A DNA stretch of 64,000 bases from Candidatus Gastranaerophilales bacterium (GCA_944326425.1 CALVDX010000009.1:1-64000), one strand, 5' to 3'; shown: positions 35,269 through 45,315, counted from the stretch's first letter. Numbers and translations are program-made. The notes: a model not told the origin generated them from the letters alone.

Positions 35269-35297
35269 ATTATGACAGGAAGAAGAGGGATTATCAA
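35269..35297 (-). promoter_or_regulatory. Promoter of copA (leaderless)
   Basis: TTGATA (35297-35292), 17 bp, CATAAT (35274-35269), then 7 bases to the ATG at 35261; no ribosome-binding site. It lies just after the stop of the upstream gene. Confidence 0.7.
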
Positions 35298-35303
35298 GCT
35301 CTG

Positions 35304-37709
35304 CTATTTACCTAAAAACCTGCGCCACCTGCTGCTAAGAGTTTCGTGACTGTGTAATTTGCCGCCAATATTGACATTTTTAAAATCCTCACTTTTAAGA
35401 GGTGATTTGCTAATATAAGCATCCTCTACAATAGTTCTAAGATTTCCAAGGCTAACGATTCGGGAACTACTCATATAAGCGTTTCCGCCGATGCGCTGAA
35501 GCGCACCAAGATTAGTTATAAGCGAACCTGTAAAAATGGCATCACCTTCTATCGTTGTAAGACTACCCAGATTGTTCACCAGAGAGTTACTAAAATCTGC
35601 ATTTCCGTTTATCGTCTCTAAATTTCTCAGAGTGCTCATTTGGGAATTTCTAAAATTAGCACCGCTGCCGATTGTTTTTAAACTGCCAAGGTCAATGATT
35701 TGAGAGGCTCCAAAATTCGCATACCCACCTATCATTTCAAGTTTATCCAGACTTTGCAGCAATGAGGATGAAAAATTTCCATCCCCGCCTATGGTTTTAA
35801 GCTTCCCGATGCCGGTTATTTTTGAGTCCGAAAAATCCGCGTTACCGCCTATAATTTCTAAATTTTCCAGAGCTGCAATTTTAGTATTTTTAAAATTGGC
35901 ATCACCGCCGATTATTTTCAGATTTCCGAGATTAAGAATTTGAGAGGCCTCGAAATTTGCATCACCACCGATATATTCAAGATTTTTCAGATTTGTTATT
36001 TTAGAGTTTGAAAAAACGGTATCACCGCCGATTTTCTCAAGTTGTCCGATACACTCAACCGTACTTCCAAACCCGACATTTTTTCCTATTGATCTCAGTT
36101 TTCCTAAGGAACTTATTTCACATAATCTAAAATCGGCAGTACCGCCGATCGCCGCAAGGTTATTTAAATTTGTCATCTGGGAATGTTTAAAATCAGCATC
36201 ACCGCCAATTGTTTCCAAATTTCCTAAATCTGTTACTACAGAGCGAGTAAAATTTGCATTGCCTGCAATGTATTTGAGTTTTCTTAACTTTTGAATATTT
36301 GAAAGCTCAAATGTTGCATCTCCGCCAATTGTTTCCAAATCTCCTAAATCAACAACTTTAGAGCGATAAAAAAGCGCGTCCCCGCCAATAGATTTAAGAC
36401 GCCCCAATTTAGTTACCTGCGAACAATAAAATTCTGCTTTTCCACCTATAGTTTCTAATTTGCCTAAATTTCTGACTGAAGAATTAGTAAAATATGCAGA
36501 CCCGCATATATTCCGCAATTCACCGAGATTAGACACTTTTGAATACCTGAAATCAGCCGTATTTTGAATAGCCTTTATTTTTGTAAATAATTTATTTTCA
36601 TCTATACCTATATCTGCAAATGTATAAGAAGACGACGGCAGTCTATACTCTGATATTATATACAATCCGTCTTTATCCTTTTTAACACCAATATTAAAAT
36701 ACTCAAAAATTTTTTGAACATCGTTATTTTCTATTGCATCTTTTAAATCGGACTTAGCCTTTACTCTTTTTGCCCGTTCATTATTAGCAATTTTTATATC
36801 TTCTTTCACAATATCAATTAGTTTCAAACTGTTGCTTTTTATATGTTCTTCCATAATATCAAGGTAATCTATCGGAATTTTTCCATTATTTAGCTCACCC
36901 TGTATTTCCGCTATTTTGTTTCCTAAAAATCTGACACCAAGTTTAGGCATACCTTTTTCAAGATAAATATGAAAATCACCAACCATTAAATACGGTTCCG
37001 CATTATATGATTTAGTACACCAGTTTTTATGTGATAATGCTTTTAATTTTTCAACATTTGCGGAGAAATTATGCGGATCTTTGTATTTGGAAGGTATAAC
37101 TACCCACTTTGAATCTTTTTCTCCCGTCCGGGTATCTTCTAAATACCTTGCACGGAGCTTTGTCCGGTAAAGTTTATTAAAATCAAACAAATATTTAGGG
37201 TCCTGATTTATACTCTTATTAATTTCATCTATACAATCAGCAAGAACCCCCTTATTTAGAGCCGGCGGCATATTATCGGTATCAGCTTTTAAATCTTTTA
37301 CCACCGCGCTTAAAATCAACAGGCTAATTCCGCCTGAATATGCAGCATTTCCGTTAAGTACATAATCTGCCCATTCTTTAATCAGAGCACGCCTATGGAC
37401 TTGTGTTCCTTCGTGTCTGCCGCCATAATCCTTTGCAGTAATAGCTTCTGCCTGCTTTCTGGCCCAATACTGAAATTCACCGATTGATTTAAATTTCTCA
37501 ATTGGAGCTTTAAATTTCTCAACTATAGCAAAATCAATACCTTTAAATACACTTTTTTTTAATGCACTAAAATGTAATGTTCCGGAATTGATGAAAACGT
37601 CAGACTTATTACCGGTTTCAGTGCTAAAATAAGACCTTTGTTCTTCGGGCAGAAATTTTCTATATTTATTATTATATTGATAATTTATCGGAGAAAAACT
37701 AATTTGCAT
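35304..37709 (-). CDS. Protein with about twenty 20-residue solenoid repeats, unknown function
   Basis: 801 residues. The N-terminal half (about 1-350) holds a domain with SHKNWCTKSYNAEPYLMVG (about 229-247) and GVRFLGNKIAEIQGELNN, seen in uncharacterised bacterial proteins. The C-terminal half (about 380-790) is an array of about twenty repeats of almost exactly 20 residues with the pattern LGxLxxIGGxAxFxxSxI. The regular spacing of hydrophobic residues suggests a beta-solenoid or leucine-rich-repeat-like fold. One repeat (GKNVGFGSTVECIGQLEKI) is a residue short. No signal peptide, though the first residues (MQISFSPI) and FKG at about 54-56 resemble other proteins of this lineage. A protein- or surface-binding role is a guess. 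It is divergently oriented to the autotransporter gene. Confidence 0.75.
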   Translation of the reverse strand: MQISFSPINYQYNNKYRKFLPEEQRSYFSTETGNKSDVFINSGTLHFSALKKSVFKGIDFAIVEKFKAPIEKFKSIGEFQYWARKQAEAITAKDYGGRHEGTQVHRRALIKEWADYVLNGNAAYSGGISLLILSAVVKDLKADTDNMPPALNKGVLADCIDEINKSINQDPKYLFDFNKLYRTKLRARYLEDTRTGEKDSKWVVIPSKYKDPHNFSANVEKLKALSHKNWCTKSYNAEPYLMVGDFHIYLEKGMPKLGVRFLGNKIAEIQGELNNGKIPIDYLDIMEEHIKSNSLKLIDIVKEDIKIANNERAKRVKAKSDLKDAIENNDVQKIFEYFNIGVKKDKDGLYIISEYRLPSSSYTFADIGIDENKLFTKIKAIQNTADFRYSKVSNLGELRNICGSAYFTNSSVRNLGKLETIGGKAEFYCSQVTKLGRLKSIGGDALFYRSKVVDLGDLETIGGDATFELSNIQKLRKLKYIAGNANFTRSVVTDLGNLETIGGDADFKHSQMTNLNNLAAIGGTADFRLCEISSLGKLRSIGKNVGFGSTVECIGQLEKIGGDTVFSNSKITNLKNLEYIGGDANFEASQILNLGNLKIIGGDANFKNTKIAALENLEIIGGNADFSDSKITGIGKLKTIGGDGNFSSSLLQSLDKLEMIGGYANFGASQIIDLGSLKTIGSGANFRNSQMSTLRNLETINGNADFSNSLVNNLGSLTTIEGDAIFTGSLITNLGALQRIGGNAYMSSSRIVSLGNLRTIVEDAYISKSPLKSEDFKNVNIGGKLHSHETLSSRWRRFLGK

Positions 37710-37749
37710 ATCGCGTTCAAAACAGCTGAAAAAAAATTTTTGCCTGTTT

Positions 37750-37767
37750 ATTACAATTTGTTACAGT
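37750..37767 (+). promoter_or_regulatory. HLR1-like direct repeat between the solenoid and autotransporter genes
   Basis: Plus strand ATTACAATTTGTTACAGT: TTACA at 37751 and 37761, 10 bp apart. It lies 41 bp upstream of the solenoid gene and 100 bp upstream of the autotransporter gene, so it could act on both. Confidence 0.5.
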
Positions 37768-37866
37768 TAATATATTAACGCATAAACAACGTTTATCCGG
37801 CAAATTACCCGACTGTCACCCCAAGAAGGTAATGTTTCTCCCCATTTAAAAAATATTATTATTTTT

Positions 37867-40560
37867 ATGAAAAACATAATTTTTTTAATAATTTTATATA
37901 TAGGATTAACCTGCATTCAGGGAATGTGTAATGAAGTAATCATCGACAATTTTGATACACTTATACACACACAATATTACGCTGGAAATATAGTTACTTT
38001 CACAAGCGGTTTTACTTCTGAAGGCGATATTGGTAATATCTTTCCCAATATAGATGACATTACTATAGAGGGCCATAATTTTGTAATAAACGGCAATGAT
38101 GAATACAGCGGTTTTATAGTAAACAGCCAGGCAGATTTCAACCAACTAGACTTAAGCCACTGTAAAGGGCAGACAATAAATAATTCAAGCTATGCAGGCG
38201 GAATACTTAATAACGGGGGAAACATCCATGTTACCTATGCCGCACTTAGTGAGAACTTTGCGGATGCAGCCGGATTTAATTTCAGTTACGGCGGAGCCAT
38301 CTATAACACTAATGGCGGGTATACAGATATTGATACCGTACTTTTCGACGGTAATCGTACAAACGGAGCTTTATCCACCGGCGGAGCCATTTCTAACGGG
38401 GCATATAATAACAATGATGCTGATATGGATATTTATAATTCTATATTTCAGAATAATTCTACATACGCTACGGTTAATTCTGAGGGCGGTGCTATTTTTA
38501 ACAGCGGAACATTAGATATTAAAACCTCAACATTTAGAAATAATTTAGTAAACGGAGATAATGGCATATCCCTTTCCGGCGGAGCCATTTATAATTCAGG
38601 AGAAATTAATATTGATGATGTAAGATTTTTTGACAATATAGTTGGGAACGGGGGGCTTGCTTATGGCAACGGCGGTGCAATCCATAATATAGGAAGTCTT
38701 ATTATAAATGAATCAACTTTTGACGGTAACAGTGTAAACTCGAGCGGAGCAGGCGAAGGGGGAGCTATATATAATAACACCGGAACAACTCTCTCTATTA
38801 CTAATTCCACATTCCAAAATAATTCTACTAACGGGGCACTATTCGGCGAAGGAGGCGCTATTTACAACAACTCCGATGCAAACCTTTCTATTACTAATTC
38901 CACTTTCCAAAATAATTCCACTAACGCTTCGCAATCAGGCGAAGGCGGAGCTATTTACAATACAGGGCATCTTGTAATTATAAATTCAACATTTCAAAAC
39001 AATACGCAATCAAATAACGAAGAAAACGATATTTACAATACCTCCGCAGCAAGTACAGAATTTGCAGGCAGCGGAACCACAAATATCTTAAGCGGAATAA
39101 GCGGTGCCGGAACAATTAGTAAAACCGGGGACGGGATATTAAACCTCGGCGGACTTAACAGTAACTATACCGGAGATTTTAATTTTTCAGGCGGAACGGT
39201 AAATCTTCTTATCAACAGTTCTTACTTTAGCGCACAAAACACACATTTTAGCAACAATGTAAACTTTAACTTACAAAACGGAGATATCAACAATATAAAT
39301 TTTGGAAACCTGATACTGGATGGACGTACTAACCTTAGTGCCGATATGAATTTAAATTCCGGCATTATGGATACAATTGCCGCGACCAGCCTGACCGGCA
39401 CAGGTAATATTTTTGTCTCTTCACTCGGAATTGAAGGAATACCCGAAAGTGAATACATGTCTATTCCATTTGCGGACTCTGTCCTTAAAAATGATGTTTC
39501 ATATACACCAAGCCGTATCAATACACCAATATATGAATATAACGTAACATATAACAGTACAAACGGGCATTTTGAAATTTCAAGAGAAAAATTTAATTCA
39601 GGAATATTCTCCTCACAGGTTGCAACACAACTTGCAGGGTATCTCACCCAAATTGATACTTACAAAAATATTTTTTCAAACCTTGATATGGTAATGATTA
39701 CTCCGCCCGGCTCCGCTAAAATTAGTTATGAAAATAAAATTGCCTATACAAATCCAAACTTTACATACTCTCCTTTACAAATACCTGAACAAAGACCGGG
39801 TATATGGTTTAAACCATATACAACCTTTGAATCCGTAAGACTAAAAAACGGTCCCAAAGTGTCGAATGTCAGTTACGGCAGTTTACTGGGCATAGAAAGC
39901 GGATTAACCAAACTAAAAAATGACTGGTATAGTTTATATGGTGTATATGCTTCTTATAATGGTTCACACCAGGCATTTAGCGGAAATGATATCTACAACA
40001 ACGGCGGGATTTTAGGGGTAGACGCAGTATTTTATAAAGGAAACTTTTTTACCGCCTGGACAATAGATGCCGGGGCTAACGCTTCTGAAGCATCAACAGC
40101 GCTGGGCAGAGAAAACTTTTCAATGGTAATGGCAGGTATAGCACAAAAAACAGGATACAATATAGAAACTTTTGAGCGAAAACTAATTATTCAGCCAAGT
40201 GTTTTAACCTCTTATACATTCGTTAATACATTTGACCACAAAGGTGTACAAAATGTAAACATAAACACACGGCCGTTAAATGCTTTACAAATAGAACCAG
40301 GGATTAAATTAATTGCAAACTGTAAAAAATATCTGCAGCCATATATACATGTGTCAATGGTATGGAATTTAATAGACAGTGCTAAATTCAGAGCTGACGA
40401 TGTTTTTCTGCCTAACTTGACCGTAAAACCATTTGTTCAATACGGAGTTGGAGTACAAAAAAGATACGGGGAAAGAATTACCGGCTTCCTTGAAGCAATG
40501 ATAAGAAACGGCGGCAGAGAAGGTGTAGCTCTTCAATTCGGTTTAAGAATAAGCATTTAA
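37867..40560 (+). CDS. Autotransporter with PMP-type repeats and C-terminal beta-barrel
   Basis: A complete 897-residue type V secretion protein. Signal peptide 1-20 (IIFLIILYIGLTCIQGMC). Passenger about 45-390 made of repeats with GGAIYN and STFQNNS/FDGN, the Chlamydia PMP pattern; two copies near 38800-38940 are almost identical (about 90 bp apart). A passenger-to-barrel stretch (390-620) includes GAGTISKTGDGILNLGG, as in autotransporter repeat domains. The last about 270 residues are an autotransporter barrel ending in FGLRISI with aromatic/hydrophobic alternation. The barrel would thread the passenger to the cell surface. The passenger core resembles that of the truncated adhesin at 1-5381. 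Confidence 0.9.
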   Translation: MKNIIFLIILYIGLTCIQGMCNEVIIDNFDTLIHTQYYAGNIVTFTSGFTSEGDIGNIFPNIDDITIEGHNFVINGNDEYSGFIVNSQADFNQLDLSHCKGQTINNSSYAGGILNNGGNIHVTYAALSENFADAAGFNFSYGGAIYNTNGGYTDIDTVLFDGNRTNGALSTGGAISNGAYNNNDADMDIYNSIFQNNSTYATVNSEGGAIFNSGTLDIKTSTFRNNLVNGDNGISLSGGAIYNSGEINIDDVRFFDNIVGNGGLAYGNGGAIHNIGSLIINESTFDGNSVNSSGAGEGGAIYNNTGTTLSITNSTFQNNSTNGALFGEGGAIYNNSDANLSITNSTFQNNSTNASQSGEGGAIYNTGHLVIINSTFQNNTQSNNEENDIYNTSAASTEFAGSGTTNILSGISGAGTISKTGDGILNLGGLNSNYTGDFNFSGGTVNLLINSSYFSAQNTHFSNNVNFNLQNGDINNINFGNLILDGRTNLSADMNLNSGIMDTIAATSLTGTGNIFVSSLGIEGIPESEYMSIPFADSVLKNDVSYTPSRINTPIYEYNVTYNSTNGHFEISREKFNSGIFSSQVATQLAGYLTQIDTYKNIFSNLDMVMITPPGSAKISYENKIAYTNPNFTYSPLQIPEQRPGIWFKPYTTFESVRLKNGPKVSNVSYGSLLGIESGLTKLKNDWYSLYGVYASYNGSHQAFSGNDIYNNGGILGVDAVFYKGNFFTAWTIDAGANASEASTALGRENFSMVMAGIAQKTGYNIETFERKLIIQPSVLTSYTFVNTFDHKGVQNVNINTRPLNALQIEPGIKLIANCKKYLQPYIHVSMVWNLIDSAKFRADDVFLPNLTVKPFVQYGVGVQKRYGERITGFLEAMIRNGGREGVALQFGLRISI

Positions 40561-40614
40561 TCTCAAAATATTCTACAAATGGATTTATTTTCACCTTTAT
40601 TTTATATTATAAGT

Positions 40615-41463
40615 ATGTTAAAAGCCGACTTACACATACACAGCAGTTACTCAGACGGCAGCGACAATCTGGAAGAACTTGCCGTAAAAATAAAAAAAGC
40701 AGGGCTTAATATTATTGCACTTACTGACCATGACACAACAGACGGAGTTTTAGAATTTGAAAATTTGCTTCCCCCTGATACTAAATTTGTCTATGGAACA
40801 GAATTAACCTGTTTAACAAGAGGAATAAAATGCCATATACTCGGATACAATTTTAATCCTGCAACTGAACAACTCCGCAAACTTATAGCCAAAGGAAAAA
40901 TTCTTCGCTGTAAGAAGCTGGAAACCAGAATAAATTACCTGAAAGACGTCTGGAATATAGAACTGACAAAAGAAGAAAAAGACTGGCTTTATTCAAGACG
41001 AAGTGTCGTAAAGACCCACCTTGCCAATATTCTTGTAAACAGAGGGCTGGCAAATGACAACGTAAGTGCAATGAAAAAATATTTAGATGGTATCAAAACA
41101 GGTAACACACGTTTTGACGGGGAAGAAGCAATTTCTGTTATATTAAAATCAGGTGGAATACCTGTTTGGGCACACCCTCTCGGCGGAGAAGGCGAAGTCC
41201 ATTTATCCCCTGAAGAATTTCTGCCAAAATTAAAAACACTTATTGAGTGCGGAATTAAAGGGTTAGAATGCTACTACTCAAGATACTCAATGCAGGAAAT
41301 CGAATTTCTTGTAAAATGCGCAAATGAAAATAATCTTTTAATAACCGGCGGCAGCGATTATCACGGAACAAACAAAGATATACCGCTCGGCAAACAAAAT
41401 ATCGATAATATACCCGTTGAAGCTGAAAAACTTACTATCCTTAAATATCTTAATCTTTTATAA
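40615..41463 (+). CDS. PHP-domain phosphoesterase (RNase AM/YciV-like)
   Basis: A 282-residue metal-dependent phosphoesterase of the PHP family (TrpH/YciV group; E. coli RNase AM acts on nucleoside 3',5'-bisphosphates and RNA 5' ends). Metal ligands visible: DLHIHSSYSDGSD at the N-terminus, LTDHDTTDG, GTELTC, WAHPLGG and GGSDYHG. A start at 40615 puts the DLHIHS motif at residue 4, as in the family; an ATG at 40579 is possible, and neither has a ribosome-binding site. The 3' end overlaps the convergent ispF by 14 bp. Confidence 0.88.
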   Translation: MLKADLHIHSSYSDGSDNLEELAVKIKKAGLNIIALTDHDTTDGVLEFENLLPPDTKFVYGTELTCLTRGIKCHILGYNFNPATEQLRKLIAKGKILRCKKLETRINYLKDVWNIELTKEEKDWLYSRRSVVKTHLANILVNRGLANDNVSAMKKYLDGIKTGNTRFDGEEAISVILKSGGIPVWAHPLGGEGEVHLSPEEFLPKLKTLIECGIKGLECYYSRYSMQEIEFLVKCANENNLLITGGSDYHGTNKDIPLGKQNIDNIPVEAEKLTILKYLNLL

Positions 41464-41926
41464 GTAAGACAACCGCATTAGCTTCTATTGCACGGCCCTC
41501 ACCAACGGCATCAAGTTTTTCTTTTGTTTTTGCTTTTATTGAAATCTGCCCGGGTTCAATTCCTGCGACTTGCGCCAGTATTAATTTCATTTTTGGGATA
41601 TACGGCATCATTTTAGGCGCCTGCGCAATAATATTGCTGTCAATATTCACAATTTTATACCCGAGCCCGGCAATCTCATCTATAACATGTCTTAACAATT
41701 TTGTACTGTCCGCGTCTTTGTATTTAGGATCTGTATCAGGGAAAAGCGTTCCTATATCATCCAAGCCGGCCGCCCCGAGAATTGCATCAATCACTGCATG
41801 GACAAGCACATCCGCGTCGGAATGACCGAGCAGTCCTTTTTCATGAGTAATCTTTACCCCGCCAATTATCAATTCACGGCCTTCCGTTAAACGATGAATG
41901 TCATAACCTGTACCGACTCTATACAT
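41450..41926 (-). CDS. ispF: 2-C-methyl-D-erythritol 2,4-cyclodiphosphate synthase
   Basis: A 158-residue MEP-pathway enzyme that closes CDP-ME 2-phosphate to the cyclic diphosphate; homotrimeric with Zn. Zn ligands Asp/His in GTGYDIHRL (Asp9, His11 region) and the His of GHSDADVLVHAV are present, as is the C-terminal KAKTKEKLDAVGEG typical of IspF. Ribosome-binding site GAGGAGA. Last gene of a dxr-HAD-ispF group. Confidence 0.96.
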   Translation of the reverse strand: MYRVGTGYDIHRLTEGRELIIGGVKITHEKGLLGHSDADVLVHAVIDAILGAAGLDDIGTLFPDTDPKYKDADSTKLLRHVIDEIAGLGYKIVNIDSNIIAQAPKMMPYIPKMKLILAQVAGIEPGQISIKAKTKEKLDAVGEGRAIEANAVVLLIKD

Positions 41927-41977
41927 TTTCTCTCCTCTTTGTCTTTTTGGGGCATCCTTAAATGCCCTCTTTTTTAA

Positions 41978-42772
41978 CTACTCTCCGCAAAGTACAAATA
42001 TTTCCATTGCCTTTACAAAGCCGTCATTATCAACTGTATCAGTGACAAAGTCTGCCGCTGATTTTACACCCTCTGTACCATTGCCCATAGCAACTTTTGT
42101 TCCGCCGGCCTGAAGCAGAAGAATATCATTATCCTGATCGCCGATTGTTAAAATTTCATCATCTCTTAGCCCCCAGTACTCTTGCAAAAATTTAACAGCA
42201 CAGTATTTTGAAGCCTCTTTGTTAGAAAATTCACAAAAATACGGTGTTGATTTAACTATATAAAGTTCAGGATATCTTGCCGCCATTTCTATTTGCCAGT
42301 TTGTTACAGTATCCGGATTCTCAAAATCTATAGCCAATAATTTATGTATTCCCTCTAAAGGAATTTCGTCAAACGGTTTAACTTCATAGGTTGTATACCT
42401 CTCCCCGGCATAACGTTTTGCAATATAATCATCATTTTCTACATAGAGTTTGTCGTGGGAATAAAGATTGAGGTGAACATTATTTTCCTGTGCCCAACAA
42501 ATAATCTCATACGCAAACTCGGGAGAAAGACACCTTTCATACAAAATATCTTCCCCATCAACTATCAAACCGCCCTGATATGACACTATAGGAGTATTCA
42601 AGCCTAAATCCCGTGCTATATATTTAGCCGCAGAATGCATTCTGCCCGTCACAAGAACAACTTTCACACCTTTTTGGGTCATTCTTCTTATACAGTTTGC
42701 TACTCTGTCAGAAAAAGTAAAATCTTCTTTGAGTATGGTTCCATCGATATCTGTGCAAACAAGCTTTATCAT
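41978..42772 (-). CDS. HAD-superfamily Cof-type phosphatase
   Basis: A 264-residue hydrolase. Motif I DIDGTILKED (nucleophile Asp8), motif II VTGRM, Lys of motif III in FSNKEASKYC, motif IV GDQDNDILLL. A C2B-type cap lies between motifs II and III. Substrate unknown, usually sugar or flavin phosphates. It overlaps dxr by 4 bp (ATGA), so it is translated together with the isoprenoid genes, perhaps only for expression. Confidence 0.9.
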   Translation of the reverse strand: MIKLVCTDIDGTILKEDFTFSDRVANCIRRMTQKGVKVVLVTGRMHSAAKYIARDLGLNTPIVSYQGGLIVDGEDILYERCLSPEFAYEIICWAQENNVHLNLYSHDKLYVENDDYIAKRYAGERYTTYEVKPFDEIPLEGIHKLLAIDFENPDTVTNWQIEMAARYPELYIVKSTPYFCEFSNKEASKYCAVKFLQEYWGLRDDEILTIGDQDNDILLLQAGGTKVAMGNGTEGVKSAADFVTDTVDNDGFVKAMEIFVLCGE

Positions 42773-43908
42773 ACTTTAACTGCTCCTGTCAGCAATTCTT
42801 TGGTTTTTAACCTTACTTCATTATCAAGTTCAAAAATTTCATCAATACTGTTCAATTCTTGAATATCAAACTTATTATATATTTTTTCAACAGCCGGATA
42901 AATATCGTTATAACCTATTACTCCGCCAAGAAAAGCATAAACAGCTTCTTCGTTTGCGGCATTCATAACAACCGGCGCACTTCCGCCTGTACGTCCGGCC
43001 TTTAACGCCAGCCTAAGACACGGGAATTTCCCAAAATCCGGTTTTGAAAAATCCAGTCTTGCAATATCAGAAAAACTAAAACTTTTTGATTTTATCCCCA
43101 CCAGTCTTTCTGGATACGTGATTGCATACTGAATAGGAATGTGCATACTGGGCAGTCCCAGCTGCGCAATTACACTACCGTCTTTGTACTCTACAGCTGA
43201 ATGCACAACGCTCTGCGGATGAATAACAACTTCTATATCATCATAATCAATGCCAAATAAGTGATGCGCTTCTATAACTTCCAGCCCTTTATTCATCAAA
43301 GTAGCACTATCCACTGTTATTTTCTTGCCCATCTTCCAGCGGGGATGATTTAAAACCTGCTTTATATCAGAATGCGCCATATCATAAGAAGATTTGTTTA
43401 AAAACGGGCCTCCTGACGCAGTAATAATAAGTTTTGATACATCAGCAATATTTTTTATACACTGGTGTATCGCGCTATGCTCGCTATCAACAGGAAGAAT
43501 TTTTACATTATGTTTTTTTGCCTCTTGCATAACAATTTCACCGGCCATAACAAGGGTTTCTTTGTTTGCAAGAGCAATATCTATCCCGTTATTAATTGCC
43601 GCAAGGGTCGGTTTTAAGCCATGCCTGCCGGATACTGCCATTAGAACAATATCATTTTCTCTGTCAGAAGCCAGTTCTTTCAGTCCGTCCTCTCCGGTTA
43701 AAACCCGGTTAAAGTCAACATTCTCTGTATTCTTAAATGCGTATACCTTCTTAGGGTTAAATTTTTTAATCTGTTTATTTAAAAGTTCAGTATTACTACC
43801 CGCCGCAAGCCCGTAAACTTCTAGCTCATCACCTAACTTCTCTATTACTTCCAGCGCCTGTGTACCTATTGAACCTGTAGAGCCTATAATGCTTATTTTT
43901 CTTTTCAT
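42769..43908 (-). CDS. dxr: 1-deoxy-D-xylulose 5-phosphate reductoisomerase
   Basis: A 379-residue enzyme making MEP from DXP with NADPH. Nucleotide motif GSTGSIGTQ at 8-16, ALANKETLVMAG near 120, metal ligands in VDSEHSA and the LNHPRWKMGKKITVDSATLMNKG and EVIEAHHLFG block near 205-235. The start is the ATG at 43908; a GTG five codons earlier overlaps the -10 box TATAAT (43920-43915). No ribosome-binding site, so leaderless initiation is likely. With ispF it supplies isoprenoid precursors, probably used also by the prenyl synthase at the right edge. Confidence 0.96.
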   Translation of the reverse strand: MKRKISIIGSTGSIGTQALEVIEKLGDELEVYGLAAGSNTELLNKQIKKFNPKKVYAFKNTENVDFNRVLTGEDGLKELASDRENDIVLMAVSGRHGLKPTLAAINNGIDIALANKETLVMAGEIVMQEAKKHNVKILPVDSEHSAIHQCIKNIADVSKLIITASGGPFLNKSSYDMAHSDIKQVLNHPRWKMGKKITVDSATLMNKGLEVIEAHHLFGIDYDDIEVVIHPQSVVHSAVEYKDGSVIAQLGLPSMHIPIQYAITYPERLVGIKSKSFSFSDIARLDFSKPDFGKFPCLRLALKAGRTGGSAPVVMNAANEEAVYAFLGGVIGYNDIYPAVEKIYNKFDIQELNSIDEIFELDNEVRLKTKELLTGAVKV

Positions 43909-43914
43909 AAAACT

Positions 43915-43920
43915 ATTATA
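43915..43920 (-). promoter_or_regulatory. -10 box of dxr (leaderless)
   Basis: TATAAT on the minus strand, 6 bases before the ATG; a weak -35 TTGTGG lies 16 bp upstream. Confidence 0.55.
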
Positions 43921-43942
43921 CACCGGAATAGATTTTCCACAA

Positions 43943-45226
43943 TTAAAGCGACTCTGTTAACGCTAAAGTCTCTACATCCAGAGCTCTTAATAACGCCGTC
44001 CAACACTTACAATAATCTACAAGAGCCTGTGTATAGCCGATTACAATATCTTTATAGCACTTTTCCATTACAATAAGCGATATTAAATCTGATTTATCTT
44101 TTTTATAATTTTCTTTTGCATAATTCATAAGAATAAAAGAATCACCAATTACTTTTGAATTATAATAATTTAAATTAGTCTTAGCCGTATTAAAGCTCTC
44201 ATAAGCAGCAGCAATGTCTTTAATAAGTTCATCCACAACCGAGTTATATTTTAAATTTGCCTGCTCAAGTGCTATTTTGGCATTTTTTATTTCCGGAGAA
44301 AAAGTATAAAATATAGGAATATTAACAAGGTTAACACCTACATAAGCCCCGCCGTAAAAACTTCCTGTCGGGTTTCTATATTTTTCATTATAAGACCAGC
44401 CGGCAGTTACCTCTAAATCCGGAACCCTTTGTCTTATAACATTAGTAAGATTTTTTTCTGCTACATCTATTTCTTGCTTTGCGATTTTCACGTAATAGCA
44501 GCTATCTAAATATTTTGCTAAAATATCATTCAACGAGGGAATATCAGTTGAAGGCTGCGGCACCAGCAAAGCTTCATAATTATCTGAATAAATTTCGGCA
44601 ACAGAATCAAAATCCTTTTCCGTACAATAAATAATACTATTTAATTCATTTATAGCATTATTTACATTTACCTGAGCAGAATTTCTTTGAATTTTTAACT
44701 GATTGAGAGCAAGTTCTGTTTGAAATATGTCCATCTGATTTGCTAGTCCTGCATTGTACTTTTCCTGCGCCAGATTACATATTTCTGATAAAAGCTCATA
44801 TTGATCATCTATTTGTTTAAGAATTGTTTTTGCCCCGACAACATCAACGTAAGCATCACGAACATCCATTCCGAGGATAAATTTTGTCTGGTTAAAATTT
44901 TCTTTTGAAAGTTTATACTCACTCTCTGCAAATTTTTTCCTCGGATGTCTTTTTGCAAGTTCAACCAATTGAGTTACACCTAAATACTGGGGATCATTCT
45001 CTCCTGCCTTTCCCATATTTATAAACGAGCCGACTGTAGGGTTTTTAAGTTGATTTGCCTGCTCTATTTTGTTTTTGGCAACTTCAACATCCATTTCTCT
45101 AATCTTTAAACGCTGACTGTAAGTCTGTGCATACTCGATAGCTGCAGGCAGTGTAATCTCAGTATACTCTGCAGCCTGCACCGCAGGCACAAGCAGAAAT
45201 ATTAACAGTATAACCAGCTTTTTCAA
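43943..45226 (-). CDS. TolC-family outer-membrane protein
   Basis: A 427-residue outer-membrane efflux protein, start TTG at 45226 with ribosome-binding site GGGGAG. Signal peptide 1-18 (VILLIFLLVPAVQAAE). The rest is alpha-helical with the two OEP repeats; the long helices (KNKIEQANQLKNP at 50-62, QANLKYNSVVDELIKDIAAA) are typical of the CusC/NodT or TolC group. No pump genes are adjacent, so its partner is unknown. An HLR1-like site lies between it and the divergent gene. Confidence 0.85.
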   Translation of the reverse strand: MKKLVILLIFLLVPAVQAAEYTEITLPAAIEYAQTYSQRLKIREMDVEVAKNKIEQANQLKNPTVGSFINMGKAGENDPQYLGVTQLVELAKRHPRKKFAESEYKLSKENFNQTKFILGMDVRDAYVDVVGAKTILKQIDDQYELLSEICNLAQEKYNAGLANQMDIFQTELALNQLKIQRNSAQVNVNNAINELNSIIYCTEKDFDSVAEIYSDNYEALLVPQPSTDIPSLNDILAKYLDSCYYVKIAKQEIDVAEKNLTNVIRQRVPDLEVTAGWSYNEKYRNPTGSFYGGAYVGVNLVNIPIFYTFSPEIKNAKIALEQANLKYNSVVDELIKDIAAAYESFNTAKTNLNYYNSKVIGDSFILMNYAKENYKKDKSDLISLIVMEKCYKDIVIGYTQALVDYCKCWTALLRALDVETLALTESL

Positions 45227-45297
45227 TTATTAATATTCTCCCCAAACTAATATAGCATAAAATATAATATCAAAAAATTATAAAAAGCCTCTCATTT

Positions 45298-45315
45298 TTT
45301 GTAACAAAATGTAAA
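45298..45315 (-). promoter_or_regulatory. HLR1-like direct repeat (perfect match), between two divergent genes
   Basis: Minus strand TTTACATTTTGTTACAAA fits every position of (G/T)TTACA(A/T)(A/T)-N2-(G/T)TTACA(A/T)(A/T). 72 bp from the TolC-like start and 87 bp from the 45402 start. Confidence 0.55.

Noticed and set aside
35262-35297. TTG start adding 12 residues to CopA
   Set aside because: These bases are the -35, spacer and -10 of a well-spaced promoter, and the ATG at 35261 places the GMSCAAC motif as in other CopA proteins.
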